64,000 nucleotides of DNA from Hymenobacter algoricola (GCF_039539525.1 NZ_BAABDH010000022.1:1-64000), one strand, 5' to 3'. Positions 51,260 to 60,074 are shown, numbered from the stretch's first letter. Numbers and translations are program-made. The notes: a model not told the origin generated them from the sequence alone.

Positions 51260-52870
51260 CTAAAACGGCGGGTCGTCGTTACCGAAGTTGCTCTTGGGGA
51301 AGGGCGAGGGGCCGGCCCCGCCCTCGTTGATCTTGCTGCCCAGCCGGATGGTGCCGGGCGTAAAGCCGCTCTGCTCGTCGAAGGTGCTGGCCGGGAAGGC
51401 GCCGGTGTTGTACTCGGCGTCCAGGCCGAAGCCGCCGCCGTCGAGGTCGGCAAACTTGGTGAATTTGCCGATAAACTTGAGCTGCACGGTTTCCAAAGAG
51501 CCGTTCCGGTGCTTGGCAATGATAACCTCACCGGTGCCCTGGGTGGGGTTGCCCATTTCGTCCTCCGTGATTTTGTAGTACTCGGGGCGGTAGAGGAAGA
51601 TGACCATGTCGGCGTCCTGCTCGATGGAGCCCGATTCGCGCAGGTCACTGAGCTGGGGCTTCTTGTCGCCGCCGCGGGTTTCCACCGAGCGCGAGAGCTG
51701 CGACAGGGCCAGCACGGGCACGTTCAGCTCCTTGGCAATGCCCTTCAGGGCCCGCGAAATCGAGGCAATTTCCTGCTCCCGGTTGCCGGCACCCTTGCCA
51801 TCGGTGTTGCCCGTCATCAGCTGCAGGTAGTCGATGATGATCATCTGGATGTCGTGGTGGGCCTTCAGCCGGCGGCACTTGGTGCGCAGCTCCCGGATGC
51901 TCAGGCCCGGCGTGTCGTCGATGTAGATCGGGGCCGACGACAGGGCGGAAATCTTGTGGTTGAGCTGGGCCCACTCGTAGTCGGCCAGGTTGCCCTTCTT
52001 GATTTTCTCGGAGTCCAGCTCGGCCTCGGCCGAAATCAGACGATTCACCAGCTGCAGCGAGGACATTTCCAGCGAGAAAATAGCCACCGGCTTCTTGAAC
52101 TCCACCGCCGCGTTGCGCATGGCCGACACCACGAAAGCGGTTTTGCCCATCCCGGGCCTAGCCGCAATAATCACCAGGTCCGATGGTTGCCAGCCCGAGG
52201 TCACGCGGTCCAGGGCCGTGAAGCCCGAGGGCACGCCGGTGAGGCCGTCTTTCTGGTTTTTCTTTTCCTCGAGCTCCTTGATGGCCTTGCCCATCAGGCT
52301 GCGCATGTCGTCGAAGTTCTTGCGGATGTTGGATTCCGAGACTTCGAACAGGTCCTGCTCGGTCTTGTCGAGCAGGTTAAATACGTCGGTGGTGTCCTCG
52401 AAGGCGTCGCGCTGGATGGTGCTGGCAATGTTGATCAGCTCCCGCTTGATGGCGTTTTCGGTGATGATGCGGGCGTGGTACTCGATGTTGGCCGCCGAGT
52501 TCACCTTGAAGGTGAGGTTGGCCACGTAGTGGGCCCCGCCGGCGGTTTCCAGCTCGCCCATCTCCCGCAGCTCGTGCGTGACGGTCAGGATGTCAATCGG
52601 CTCCGACTTGTCGAACAGGTTCAGGATGGCCTTGAAGATGCGCGTGTGGCCTTCCTTGTAGAAGCTCTGGGGCTTGAGGATGTCGATAACCGTGGTCAGC
52701 GCGTCCTTCTCCAGCATCAGGGCCCCGAGGACGGCCGCTTCCAGCTCCAGGGCCTGCGGGGGCAGCTTGCCGGCCGGCCCACCCGGCCCGGCTTGCGCGG
52801 GGCGGCTGTTCCAGGCGGCTTTGGCCCGCGAGGCCGAAAGTTTTAAGCGGTCATCCATCTGGTCGTTCAT
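51260..52870 (-). CDS. dnaB: Replicative DNA helicase DnaB
   Basis: 536 residues from the ATG at 52870. Domains: N-terminal DnaB helical domain (PPQALELEAAVLGALML, 38-53; YKEGHTRIFKAI); linker; RecA-like ATPase with Walker A AARPGMGKTAF (236-246), Walker B MIIIDYLQLM, and the arginine-finger region LSQLSRSVETR and SDLRESGSIEQDADMVIFLYR. The hexameric helicase unwinds DNA ahead of the replisome. The C-terminal ~70 residues after KFIGKFTKFADL are a low-complexity tail typical of Bacteroidota DnaB. No intein is present. Confidence 0.96.
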   Translation of the reverse strand: MNDQMDDRLKLSASRAKAAWNSRPAQAGPGGPAGKLPPQALELEAAVLGALMLEKDALTTVIDILKPQSFYKEGHTRIFKAILNLFDKSEPIDILTVTHELREMGELETAGGAHYVANLTFKVNSAANIEYHARIITENAIKRELINIASTIQRDAFEDTTDVFNLLDKTEQDLFEVSESNIRKNFDDMRSLMGKAIKELEEKKNQKDGLTGVPSGFTALDRVTSGWQPSDLVIIAARPGMGKTAFVVSAMRNAAVEFKKPVAIFSLEMSSLQLVNRLISAEAELDSEKIKKGNLADYEWAQLNHKISALSSAPIYIDDTPGLSIRELRTKCRRLKAHHDIQMIIIDYLQLMTGNTDGKGAGNREQEIASISRALKGIAKELNVPVLALSQLSRSVETRGGDKKPQLSDLRESGSIEQDADMVIFLYRPEYYKITEDEMGNPTQGTGEVIIAKHRNGSLETVQLKFIGKFTKFADLDGGGFGLDAEYNTGAFPASTFDEQSGFTPGTIRLGSKINEGGAGPSPFPKSNFGNDDPPF

Positions 52871-52903
52871 CGTGTGCTCAGCAAATCTAACCCAAAAGGG
52901 GCA

Positions 52904-52911
52904 CAAAGCTA
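52904..52911 (-). promoter_or_regulatory. Candidate -7 box for dnaB
   Basis: The minus strand reads TAGCTTTG, matching TAnnTTTG, 33 nt before the ATG. A second match, TAGATTTG, lies at 52882-52889 and would give a leader close to zero, so the upstream one is preferred. Confidence 0.45.
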
Positions 52912-53020
52912 ACGGCTGGGCCGCAGAATGTGGGGTGGGCAAAAACTCTTTCTTTTCGATACATTGTCCGGGGCCGGCCGGGCAATGGCGGCCCGGCGGC
53001 GGCCGGCGCGGGCCGTTTGC

Positions 53021-53028
53021 TACCTTTG
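53021..53028 (+). promoter_or_regulatory. Candidate -7 box for the Mur ligase operon
   Basis: TACCTTTG, an exact TAnnTTTG match, lies 41 nt before the ATG at 53070. Confidence 0.45.
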
Positions 53029-53069
53029 GCTCCCCGTTAAGCTTCTCCGCCCCGCTTTAGTTTTCCCGA

Positions 53070-54455
53070 ATGCCCGCTACGCCCGCTTCCCTGAACCGCC
53101 TGCACCTGATTGCCACCGGCGGCAGCATCATGCACAACCTGGCCCTGGCCCTGCACCGCCGCGGCGCCCAGGTCACCGGCTCCGACGACGAAATATTTGA
53201 GCCCGCCAAAAGCCGCCTGGCCGCCGCGGGTTTGCTGCCGGCCCAGGAAGGCTGGTTCCCGGAGAAAGTCACCGCCGAGCTGGACGCCGTCATCGTGGGC
53301 ATGCACGCCCGCGCCGACAACCCCGAGCTGCTGCGGGCCCAGGCGCTGGGGCTGCGGATCTACTCGTTTCCCGAGTTTATCTACGAGGCGTCGAAAGACA
53401 AGCAGCGCGTGGTCATCGGCGGCTCCCACGGCAAGACCAGCATTACGTCGCTGATTCTGCACGTGCTGCGCTACCACAAGCGCAAGTTCGACTACGCCGT
53501 GGGCGCCCAGCTCGAAGGCTTCGATCTGATGGTGCAGCTCACCGAGGACGCGCCCATTATCATCATCGAGGGCGACGAGTACCTGGCCTCCCCGATTGAC
53601 CGGCGACCCAAGTTTCACCTCTACCAGCACCATATCGGCCTGATTTCGGGCATCAGCTGGGACCATATCAACGTGTTTCCGACCGAGGACGACTACCGCG
53701 AGCAGTTCCGCCTCTTCGCCGAGCTGACGCCCAAGGCCGGGGTGCTGATTTATGACCAGAACGACGAGCAGGTGCAGCTGGTGACCGTGCCCTCCAACCC
53801 CGAAGTGACCTACATCGGCTACGGCCCCCACGAGCACGTGGTGAAAAACGGCAAGACGGCCCTCATCACCAAAAAGGACGAGGAAGTGCCGATTCAGGTG
53901 TTTGGCGACCATAACCTGCGCAACATCTCGGCCGCCAAGGAAGTGTGCAAGCAGCTGGGCATCAAGGGCAGGGACTTCTACGAGGCGCTGGCCACGTTCA
54001 AGGGGGCGGCCCGGCGGCTGGAGCTGGTGCGCGAAGGCGAAGGCTCGGTGGTCTACAAGGACTTTGCCCACGCCCCGAGCAAGCTCAAGGCCACGGCCAC
54101 GGCCTTCAAGAAGCAGTACCCGAAGCGGCGGCTGGTGGCCTGCCTGGAGCTGCACACCTTCAGCAGCCTGAACCCGGCCTTTCTGCCCCAGTACGCCCAC
54201 ACCTTCGACGCGCCCGACGTGGCCGTGGTCTACTTCAACCCCCACGTGCTGGAGCACAAGCGCCTGCCCCCGCTGCCGCCCGAAGCCGTACAGGCCGCCT
54301 TCCAGCGCCCCGACCTCAAGGTATTCACCGACAGCAAAGCCCTGGCCGACTTCCTGCACGAGCAAAGCTGGCCGAACGCCAATCTGCTGATGATGACCTC
54401 GGGCACGTTCGACGGCCTCGACCTGAATCACCTAGCCGAGGAAATAACCCGATGA
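53070..54455 (+). CDS. mpl: Mur ligase family protein (Mpl-like peptidoglycan ligase)
   Basis: 461 residues. N-terminal Rossmann domain (LHLIATGGSIMHNLALAL; TGSDDEIFEPA). Central ATPase with P-loop GGSHGKTSITSL (117-128), the acidic motif IIIEGDEY, and SWDHINVFP. The C-terminal domain starts with VFGDHNLRNISAAKEVCKQLG. This matches Mpl, which ligates the recycled tripeptide L-Ala-D-Glu-meso-DAP to UDP-MurNAc, better than MurC, which is longer and normally in the mur cluster. Its stop overlaps the ATG of the next gene. Confidence 0.85.
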   Translation: MPATPASLNRLHLIATGGSIMHNLALALHRRGAQVTGSDDEIFEPAKSRLAAAGLLPAQEGWFPEKVTAELDAVIVGMHARADNPELLRAQALGLRIYSFPEFIYEASKDKQRVVIGGSHGKTSITSLILHVLRYHKRKFDYAVGAQLEGFDLMVQLTEDAPIIIIEGDEYLASPIDRRPKFHLYQHHIGLISGISWDHINVFPTEDDYREQFRLFAELTPKAGVLIYDQNDEQVQLVTVPSNPEVTYIGYGPHEHVVKNGKTALITKKDEEVPIQVFGDHNLRNISAAKEVCKQLGIKGRDFYEALATFKGAARRLELVREGEGSVVYKDFAHAPSKLKATATAFKKQYPKRRLVACLELHTFSSLNPAFLPQYAHTFDAPDVAVVYFNPHVLEHKRLPPLPPEAVQAAFQRPDLKVFTDSKALADFLHEQSWPNANLLMMTSGTFDGLDLNHLAEEITR

Positions 54456-55150
54456 AGCCCCACCTGCTCCTACTGCACGGCGCGCTGGGCTCAGCCAAGC
54501 AGCTGCAGCCCCTGGCCCGCGACCTAGCCCAGTACTGCCAGGTCCACACGTTTTCGTTCAGCGGGCACGGCGGCCGGCCGCTGGTAGCCGACGAGTTTAC
54601 CATGCTGGGCTTTGCCCGGGAAGTCCAGCAGTATATCAGCCAGCAGCAGCTGCCGGCAGTGCACGTATTCGGCTACAGCATGGGCGGCTACGCGGCTTTG
54701 CTGAGTGCGCTGCTGGTGCCGGGCACCATCAAGTCCATTACCGCGCTGGGCACCAAGTTCGACTGGAGCCCGGCAATGGTGGCAGCGGAAACCCGGCTGC
54801 TGGACCCGGCCAAGATTCAGGAAAAGGTGCCGCAGTTCGGCGAGCAGCTGGAACGGACCCACGCGCCCACGCCCTGGTCCGCGGTGGTGGAAGCCACGGC
54901 GGCCATGCTCCGGCAGCTGGCCAACGACCCGCCCCTGACGGCCGCAAGCCTGGCCGATATCCGCATTCCGGTGCAGGTGCTGGTGGGCGAGCTGGACAAG
55001 ACGGCCGGCGTCGACGCCTCGGCGCAGTTTGCCGCCTCCCTGCCCTATGCCACCTGCGAAACCATCATGAACACGCCCCACCCGCTGGAGCGCGTCAACC
55101 CGGACTTTCTGGCGGGCCGGATTGTGGGGTTTATTGCGGCCGTGGTGTAG
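54452..55150 (+). CDS. Alpha/beta hydrolase, translationally coupled to mpl
   Basis: 232 residues. The start ATG at 54452 overlaps the mpl TGA (ATGA). The fold is a small alpha/beta hydrolase: oxyanion segment LLLHGALGSAKQ, nucleophile elbow GYSMGGY (S76), acid in VGELDKTAGV and His in NTPHPLERV near the C-terminus. Coupling to a peptidoglycan-recycling ligase is a hint of a cell-wall or lipid substrate, but nothing more specific can be seen. Confidence 0.87.
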   Translation: MKPHLLLLHGALGSAKQLQPLARDLAQYCQVHTFSFSGHGGRPLVADEFTMLGFAREVQQYISQQQLPAVHVFGYSMGGYAALLSALLVPGTIKSITALGTKFDWSPAMVAAETRLLDPAKIQEKVPQFGEQLERTHAPTPWSAVVEATAAMLRQLANDPPLTAASLADIRIPVQVLVGELDKTAGVDASAQFAASLPYATCETIMNTPHPLERVNPDFLAGRIVGFIAAVV

Positions 55151-55183
55151 AGGCGCCTACTGACGGCTCTACCTCGTTCTACC

Positions 55184-55222
55184 AAAAAAAAGGCCCGCTA
55201 CTCACGCAGCCGGCCTTTTTTA
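55184..55222. terminator. Bidirectional terminator
   Basis: An A-rich start and AAAAAGGCC / GGCCTTTTT arms around a 16-nt loop. The stop codon of the 36-codon minus-strand gene lies inside its right edge. Confidence 0.8.
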
Positions 55223-55330
55223 TTTCTCGTCCGGCCTGGGCGGCACCGGCGGCTTGGGCCGGCGCCGGTCTGCCACCACCAGCAGGGCCAGGGCCGTCAG
55301 GCTCAGGCGCAGAATCCATTGGCGGCTCAT
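55220..55330 (-). CDS. 36-residue membrane peptide overlapping the upstream lipoprotein gene
   Basis: The frame starts at ATG 55330-55328, which overlaps the TGA of the preceding lipoprotein gene (55329-55327) in an ATGA junction, and ends at TAA 55222-55220. The peptide begins MSRQWILRLSLTALALLVVA, one transmembrane helix with basic N-terminus, and ends in a Pro/Arg-rich tail RRRPKPPVPPRP. ATGA overlap points to translational coupling, and the terminator directly after it supports being the last gene of the operon. The existence of the product is an inference. Confidence 0.5.
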   Translation of the reverse strand: MSRQWILRLSLTALALLVVADRRRPKPPVPPRPDEK

Positions 55331-55893
55331 TTGCGGAAGATGCCGTTGGTTTCCTCCACCACCAGGTCGCAGCGGCTGCCGCCGCTGTTGTCTTCGCAGG
55401 TGGTGCCCACAATGCGGTTTTTCTCGAACGAGAAGTAGCAGAAGTTGCAGCCCACGCTGGTGATGATGTAGCGCTCGGCCTTGGAGTTCAGGTAGAGGCT
55501 CTTGTCGCTGGAGGTTTCCAGCGGAATGGCCATCGAGCGGAACATTCCGTCGCGCAGGCCCAGACCCACCAGGTAATAGATAGGTTTGTCCTTGGCGCTT
55601 TCCTGCACCTTGCGGATCATGGTCTTGTCGACCACGGTGCCGTCCTTAAACTCGCGGATGAAGGCCGACGCCAGCTGGGCGCGGGGAATCAGGTACTCCA
55701 CTTTGCCCTCAGCCACCCGGGCTACCTGCTTGGTGGAGCCTTCCAGCTGGCGGCGGCGGGTTTCGTCACCCTCCGTCACCGGCTCACTCATTTCGGGGAA
55801 GCCCGCGCGCTTGGGCTTGGTGGTTTCGCAGGCCGACAGCAGGGCGGCGGCGGAAAAGGCGAGCAGCAGGAAGGAACGGGAGGGTATGTTCAT
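55327..55893 (-). CDS. Lipoprotein of unknown function
   Basis: 188 residues. Signal peptide II with lipobox LLSAC (Cys 22), followed by ETTKPKRAGFPEMSEPVTEG. The body has helix-strand elements (YLIPRAQLASAFIREF; DKPIYYLVGLGLRDGMFRS) and a Cys-rich C-terminus (SVGCNFCYFSFEKN, TTCEDNSGGSRC), where four Cys could form two disulfides in the periplasm. I do not recognise the family. It lies 23 bp downstream of the M48 lipoprotein gene in the same operon. Confidence 0.75.
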   Translation of the reverse strand: MNIPSRSFLLLAFSAAALLSACETTKPKRAGFPEMSEPVTEGDETRRRQLEGSTKQVARVAEGKVEYLIPRAQLASAFIREFKDGTVVDKTMIRKVQESAKDKPIYYLVGLGLRDGMFRSMAIPLETSSDKSLYLNSKAERYIITSVGCNFCYFSFEKNRIVGTTCEDNSGGSRCDLVVEETNGIFRK

Positions 55894-55916
55894 CAGGATC
55901 GGGCGGAACCCCGGGG

Positions 55917-56717
55917 TTAGCGGGGCTTATAATACTTCTGGGCCTCGGGCAGCTCGCGCTGAATATCCGCAATGCGGGTGCCGTTGGAGGGGTGAGTGGA
56001 AAGAAATTCGGGCGGCGACGCCTGTCCGCCGCGGGCGTCCATGCGCTGCCAGAAGGCAATGGCCCCGTTGGGGTCGTAGCCGGCCAGGGCCATAAAGATA
56101 AGCCCCAGATGGTCGGCTTCCGTTTCCTGGCTGCGGCCGTACTTGAGCAGGCCTACCGACGAGCCAACCCCGAACGCCTGCAACGCCAGCTGCTGGGTGC
56201 CGGGGGCATTGCTGGCCAGCGCCGCCGACAGGGCTTGGCCGCCGTACTGCTGCACCAGGCCCTGGCTGAGCCGCTCGGAGCCGTGCTTGGCTACGGCGTG
56301 GGCAATTTCGTGGGCCATGACCACCGCCAGGCCATTCTCGTCCTGGGTGGTGGGCAGAATGCCGGTGTACACGGCGACTTTGCCGCCGGGCATGCACCAG
56401 GCATTTTCCTGCTTGTCCTCCAGCAGGTTGTACTCCCACTGGTAGCCGGCCAGCTGGGCCTGGGCATTCTGGGAGCTGAAGTACGATTCCACGGCCTGCT
56501 GGATCCGCTGCCCCACGCGCTTGACCAGGGCCGTTTGCTCGGCATTGGTTGAGCGCGGGCTGGTTCGGAGCACTTCGGCGTACTGCTGCTGGGCCAGGCT
56601 GATGACTTCGGCATCCGATACCAGGCTGAGCTGGCGGCGGCCCGTAATCGGGACGGTGGTGCAGCCGGCGGCGGCGAGCAGGCCGGCGCAGAGAACAAGC
56701 TGTTTGCAGGTGAGCAT
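55917..56717 (-). CDS. M48 family metalloprotease lipoprotein (LoiP/BepA-like)
   Basis: 266 residues from the ATG at 56717 (MLTCKQLVLCAGLLAAAGC). Lipobox AAAGC, then TTVPITGRRQLSLVSDAEV, the characteristic start of Oma1/LoiP-like peptidases. The zinc site is MAHEIAHAVAKHGSER with the third ligand in SQETEADHLGL. NAWCMPGGKVAVYTGIL precedes it. The C-terminal STHPSNGTRIADIQREL motif is also conserved. It is an outer-membrane-anchored quality-control protease, first gene of a three-gene operon with the 188-residue lipoprotein and the small membrane peptide. Confidence 0.92.
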   Translation of the reverse strand: MLTCKQLVLCAGLLAAAGCTTVPITGRRQLSLVSDAEVISLAQQQYAEVLRTSPRSTNAEQTALVKRVGQRIQQAVESYFSSQNAQAQLAGYQWEYNLLEDKQENAWCMPGGKVAVYTGILPTTQDENGLAVVMAHEIAHAVAKHGSERLSQGLVQQYGGQALSAALASNAPGTQQLALQAFGVGSSVGLLKYGRSQETEADHLGLIFMALAGYDPNGAIAFWQRMDARGGQASPPEFLSTHPSNGTRIADIQRELPEAQKYYKPR

Positions 56718-56878
56718 AGTCAGGGGGGCGCGGGGTGGAAAAAACGGCCGGCGGGCAGCGCGGGGCAATGGGAGCTATACGTCGGGCGGCGGGTAAAATG
56801 TTTGGGGCCGGCCTCCAACGGGAAGCGCAGCGGCTACGTAGGCAGCATTCCGGGTTTTTCGGGGCCGGGAATTAGCGC

Positions 56879-56886
56879 TATTTTTG
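56879..56886 (+). promoter_or_regulatory. Candidate -7 box for the FAH-family gene
   Basis: TATTTTTG matches TAnnTTTG. A TTTTT tract about 20 nt upstream could serve as -33. The box ends 31 nt before the ATG. Confidence 0.45.
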
Positions 56887-56917
56887 ACCGATACCCGTTC
56901 CTCCTTGCCTTTCCTCC

Positions 56918-57532
56918 ATGAAAATAATCTGCATCGGCCGCAACTACGCCGACCATATTGCCGAGCTCCAGAACGAAACACCCGACGCACCCGTCATCTT
57001 TTTGAAGCCCGATACGGCCCTGCTCCAGCGCAACCAGCCCTTCTTCTACCCCGACTTCTCCCAGGACATCCACCACGAGATTGAGCTGGTGCTGCGCGTA
57101 AGCAAGAACGGCAAGAACATCGACGAGAAGTTTGCCCCCACCTACTTCGACGCCATCGGCCTGGGCATCGACTTCACGGCCCGCGACCTGCAAAGCCAGC
57201 TCAAAGGCAAGGGCCTGCCCTGGGAGCTGGCCAAGGGCTTCGACGGCTCCGCGCCCCTGGGCGCTACCTTCCGGCCCGTGGCCGACTTCGCCGACCTGGC
57301 CGACATCAACTTCCACCTCGCAGTAAACGGGGAAGTACGGCAGCGCGGCAACTCGGGGCTGATGCTCCACCCCTTCGCGGCCATCATCAGCTACGTGTCG
57401 CGCTTCTTCACCCTGAAAATGGGGGACCTGATCTTCACCGGCACGCCCAGCGGCGTGGGGCCCGTCCGGATCGGCGACCAGCTCACGGGCTACATTGAGG
57501 GCGAGAAGATCCTGGACCTGGCGGTGAAATAG
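56918..57532 (+). CDS. Fumarylacetoacetate hydrolase family protein (acylpyruvase-like)
   Basis: 204 residues, the short YcgM/FAHD1-like form. Motifs: IICIGRNYADHIAEL, FLKPDTALL, the metal ligands in HHEIELVLRV (E-x-E), GIDFTARDLQ, KGFDGSAPLG, and GDLIFTGTPSGVGPVRIGD. The family hydrolyses acylpyruvates or decarboxylates oxaloacetate with Mg. It stands alone before a foldback repeat. Confidence 0.92.
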   Translation: MKIICIGRNYADHIAELQNETPDAPVIFLKPDTALLQRNQPFFYPDFSQDIHHEIELVLRVSKNGKNIDEKFAPTYFDAIGLGIDFTARDLQSQLKGKGLPWELAKGFDGSAPLGATFRPVADFADLADINFHLAVNGEVRQRGNSGLMLHPFAAIISYVSRFFTLKMGDLIFTGTPSGVGPVRIGDQLTGYIEGEKILDLAVK

Positions 57533-57590
57533 CCGGCGGCAGTACCTGTTTTTGTTGATTGCGCCGTTGTAAGGCTGGTCTTTTTCCCGC

Positions 57591-57678
57591 CTGTCATCCT
57601 GAGTCTGCGCAGGACCTTCTCACGTTGAAGCGCCTCGTTCAACCGGCATAAGGTCCTTCGCTCTGCGCAGGATGACAG
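57591..57678. repeat. Dispersed foldback repeat, copy between FAH and M23 genes
   Basis: Left arm CTGTCATCCTGAG then GCGCAGGACCTT; right arm AAGGTCCTTCG then CTGCGCAGGATGACAG. The arms are imperfect inverted copies, so the 88 bp can fold into one hairpin. It has the same ends as the copies at 20944 and 63856. Confidence 0.8.
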
Positions 57679-57731
57679 ACGAAAAAAAGCTCCTTTGCCG
57701 GCACTTGTGCCTGTTGATTTGATTTTTCTGA

Positions 57732-59738
57732 ATGCCGACTACCTCTTTGCCTACCTCGCCGCGCCGGCTGCTCAGCCTGGCTTTGCCTTTTCTGCTGCTC
57801 CTGGGGCTGCGGCCCACCTCCTGCGGCGGGCAGGAAGCCGATACGGCCGACGAAAAAAAGCCCCGGCCCGCCACGGTGCCCGCCGCCCGGCCCGCGGTGC
57901 CCAACGGCTACTTCCTGCTGCCCATTAAGCCCGGGCAGCCCAACTACCTGGCCGCCAGCATGGGCGAGCTGCGCCCCAACCACTTCCACGGCGGCCTCGA
58001 CATCAAGACCGACGGGCGCACCGACCTGCCCGTGCACGCCTCGGCCGACGGCTACATCTCCCGGCTCAAGCAAAGCAGCTTCGGCTACGGCAACGTGCTC
58101 TACATCACCCATCCCAACGGGCTGGTAACGGTGTACGGCCACCTGAACCACTTCCTGGGGCCGGCCGCCCAGGCGCTGCTGCAGAAGCAGTACGAGAAGC
58201 AGACCTACGAGCAGGAAATGTTCTTTGCCAAAGACCAGATTCCGGTGCAGCGGGGCGAAATCGTGGCCTTGTCGGGCAACACCGGCGGGTCGGCGGGGCC
58301 GCACGTGCACTGGGAGGTGCGCGACGCCCAGGACAACCAGCTCAACCCCCTGCAGTGGGGCGGGTTCGCCGAAATTCAGGACCACGTGGCCCCCACGCTG
58401 CAGGCCTTTGCCGTGGAGCCGCTGACCATCGACGCCCGGGTGGCAGGCAGTTTCACCAAGGCCGTATTCACCCCCAAAGCCGCGCTGCCGGCCGGTGCGG
58501 CCCTCGCCTGGCCCGACACCATCATGGCCTACGGCACGGTGGGCATCCTGCTCCAGGCTTTCGACCGGTACGACAACGCCTGGAACAAGAACGGCCTGCA
58601 GCGCGTGGACGTGCGCGTGAACGGGCAGCCGCTCTACTCCCACGTCGTGGACAATATCCCGTTTCCGACCGGCACGCGCACCGTCAACCAGCACGTGGAC
58701 TACGAGTGGATGATGACCCAGGGCCGCACCCTGCAGAAGCTGTTTGTGGACGACGGCAACGCCCTGCCCATCTACACCACCGGCCCCTCGAAGGGCAAGC
58801 TGCGGGTGGAGGACGGCCAGGTGTACACCGTGGAGGTGAAGATGAGCGACTCCTACGGCAACGCCACCCCACTCACCTTCGTGCTGCGCGGGCAGAAGCC
58901 GGCGTATACCAAAACCCGCAGCGCGGCCGTGAAAAAGCCCGGCCTGCGCTGGGAAGTCACCCGCAACATTCTCAAGGTCATTGCCGCCGACCCCGACACG
59001 GCCCGGCACAGCGGCAACCTGACGCTGCTGCGCGGCTCCCGCCGGCTTGAGCTTACGCCCAGCTACACCGCCCAGAGCCAGACCGTCTACCTCTACGACC
59101 TGCGCGCCGGCCGCCCCGACTCCCTGAGCTTCGGCGGTATCACCAAGCGCTTCGACCGGCAGGCCCTGATTCCGGCGGGCACCGAGCAGGGCTTCACCGA
59201 CAGCTTCGTGAGCCTGCGCTTCGGGCCCCAGACGCTGTTTGACACGCTCTACCTGCAAACCAGCTACAAGGACGGCGCCTGGACCGTGCACCACCCCCGC
59301 CAGTCGCTGTACCTGCCGCTGGGCGTCACGCTCAAGCCGGCCACGGAAGTGCCCGACAAGGAGCACTCGGCGGTGTACTCGGTGAATGCCCGCGGCGCGC
59401 GCGCCTACGTGGGCGGCAAGTGGGACGGCAACCAGATTTCGTTTATGGCCAAGACGTTCGGGCAGTTCCGCATCTTCGCCGACACCATTCCGCCCACTGC
59501 CCGCCTCGTGAGCCGGGGCGCGGCCGGCCTCGTGTTTCAGGTCGGCGACAACCTCTCGGGCCTGGCCAGCTACCAGCTGCTCATCGGGGGCCGGTTCCGG
59601 CTGCTGCGCTACGAGCACAAGAACGCCACCCTGTTTACCGAGCGCCAGGACACGCTGGGCCCGCCCCTGCGCGGCCCCGCCACCCTGCGCCTTACCGACC
59701 AGGCCGGCAACGAAAAGGTCATCAACCTGAATCTGTAA
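57732..59738 (+). CDS. M23 family (LytM-type) zinc peptidase with long beta-rich C-terminus
   Basis: 668 residues. N-terminal hydrophobic signal (LLSLALPFLLLLGLRPTSC); the Cys after it may be a non-canonical lipobox. Residues ~75-205 are the LytM domain: zinc ligands in HFHGGLDIKT (H-x-x-x-D) and HVHWEVRD (HxH), with YGNVLYITHPNGLVTVYGHL between them. All ligands are present, so it is probably active on peptidoglycan peptides. The C-terminal ~450 residues are Ig/beta-sandwich-like and are typical of Bacteroidota M23 proteins. It lies between two repeat-rich intergenic regions. Confidence 0.9.
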   Translation: MPTTSLPTSPRRLLSLALPFLLLLGLRPTSCGGQEADTADEKKPRPATVPAARPAVPNGYFLLPIKPGQPNYLAASMGELRPNHFHGGLDIKTDGRTDLPVHASADGYISRLKQSSFGYGNVLYITHPNGLVTVYGHLNHFLGPAAQALLQKQYEKQTYEQEMFFAKDQIPVQRGEIVALSGNTGGSAGPHVHWEVRDAQDNQLNPLQWGGFAEIQDHVAPTLQAFAVEPLTIDARVAGSFTKAVFTPKAALPAGAALAWPDTIMAYGTVGILLQAFDRYDNAWNKNGLQRVDVRVNGQPLYSHVVDNIPFPTGTRTVNQHVDYEWMMTQGRTLQKLFVDDGNALPIYTTGPSKGKLRVEDGQVYTVEVKMSDSYGNATPLTFVLRGQKPAYTKTRSAAVKKPGLRWEVTRNILKVIAADPDTARHSGNLTLLRGSRRLELTPSYTAQSQTVYLYDLRAGRPDSLSFGGITKRFDRQALIPAGTEQGFTDSFVSLRFGPQTLFDTLYLQTSYKDGAWTVHHPRQSLYLPLGVTLKPATEVPDKEHSAVYSVNARGARAYVGGKWDGNQISFMAKTFGQFRIFADTIPPTARLVSRGAAGLVFQVGDNLSGLASYQLLIGGRFRLLRYEHKNATLFTERQDTLGPPLRGPATLRLTDQAGNEKVINLNL

Positions 59739-60074
59739 TACCGGTAGCTGCCCGCCGCCGGTGACAACGAGCGTGGAAGCGGTGGCAACGAGCGTGGAAG
59801 CGGTGACAACGAGCGTGGAAGCGGTGGCAACGAGCGTGGAAGCGGTGGCAACGACGTTTGAAGCACCGGTAAAGATCTTCCGAGTGGTGGGAATCACCTT
59901 ATTACCAGCGTGAAGAATGTTTTAAGCGCCGCCGAAGATCTTCTCAGCAGCTCAAACCACGTTCGAAGCGGCGTGCAGCTGCTGCGGGGCGGCGCTACCC
60001 GCTTTCTTTTCGCCAACACCCGCCCGCCGGCCGCGTAAGACCACACTCCACCACCCGCTAACTGCTCCCGAATT
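59739..60074. other. 336-bp repeat-rich intergenic region
   Basis: It contains the 21-bp minisatellite at 59761-59865, two AAGATCTTC-type words (59872 and 59935 regions) and GCGGC-rich words that form weak hairpins. There is no gene here: the in-frame heptapeptide repeat that can be read through the minisatellite lacks a plausible start and continuation. Confidence 0.6.
59761..59865 (+). repeat. 21-bp minisatellite, four units plus a degenerate fifth
   Basis: Unit GTGRCAACGAGCGTGGAAGCG (R = A or G), at 59761, 59782, 59803 and 59824; a fifth copy from 59845 has mutated. The units alternate GTGACA and GTGGCA. As 21 is divisible by three, a heptapeptide reading (VATSVEA) stays open through it. 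Confidence 0.9.

Noticed and set aside
59761..59865. Minisatellite as a CRISPR array or as a coding heptapeptide repeat
   Set aside because: Units are contiguous without spacers, and the open reading through them has no start codon context and ends soon after the repeats.
57639..59897. A 752-codon open frame on the minus strand opposite the M23 gene
   Set aside because: It is antisense to a gene with intact zinc ligands, is Val/Gly/Gln-rich with no domain, and is a by-product of high GC. The same holds for long antisense frames at 24770-26815, 48820-50835, 40718-42736 and 4282-5814.
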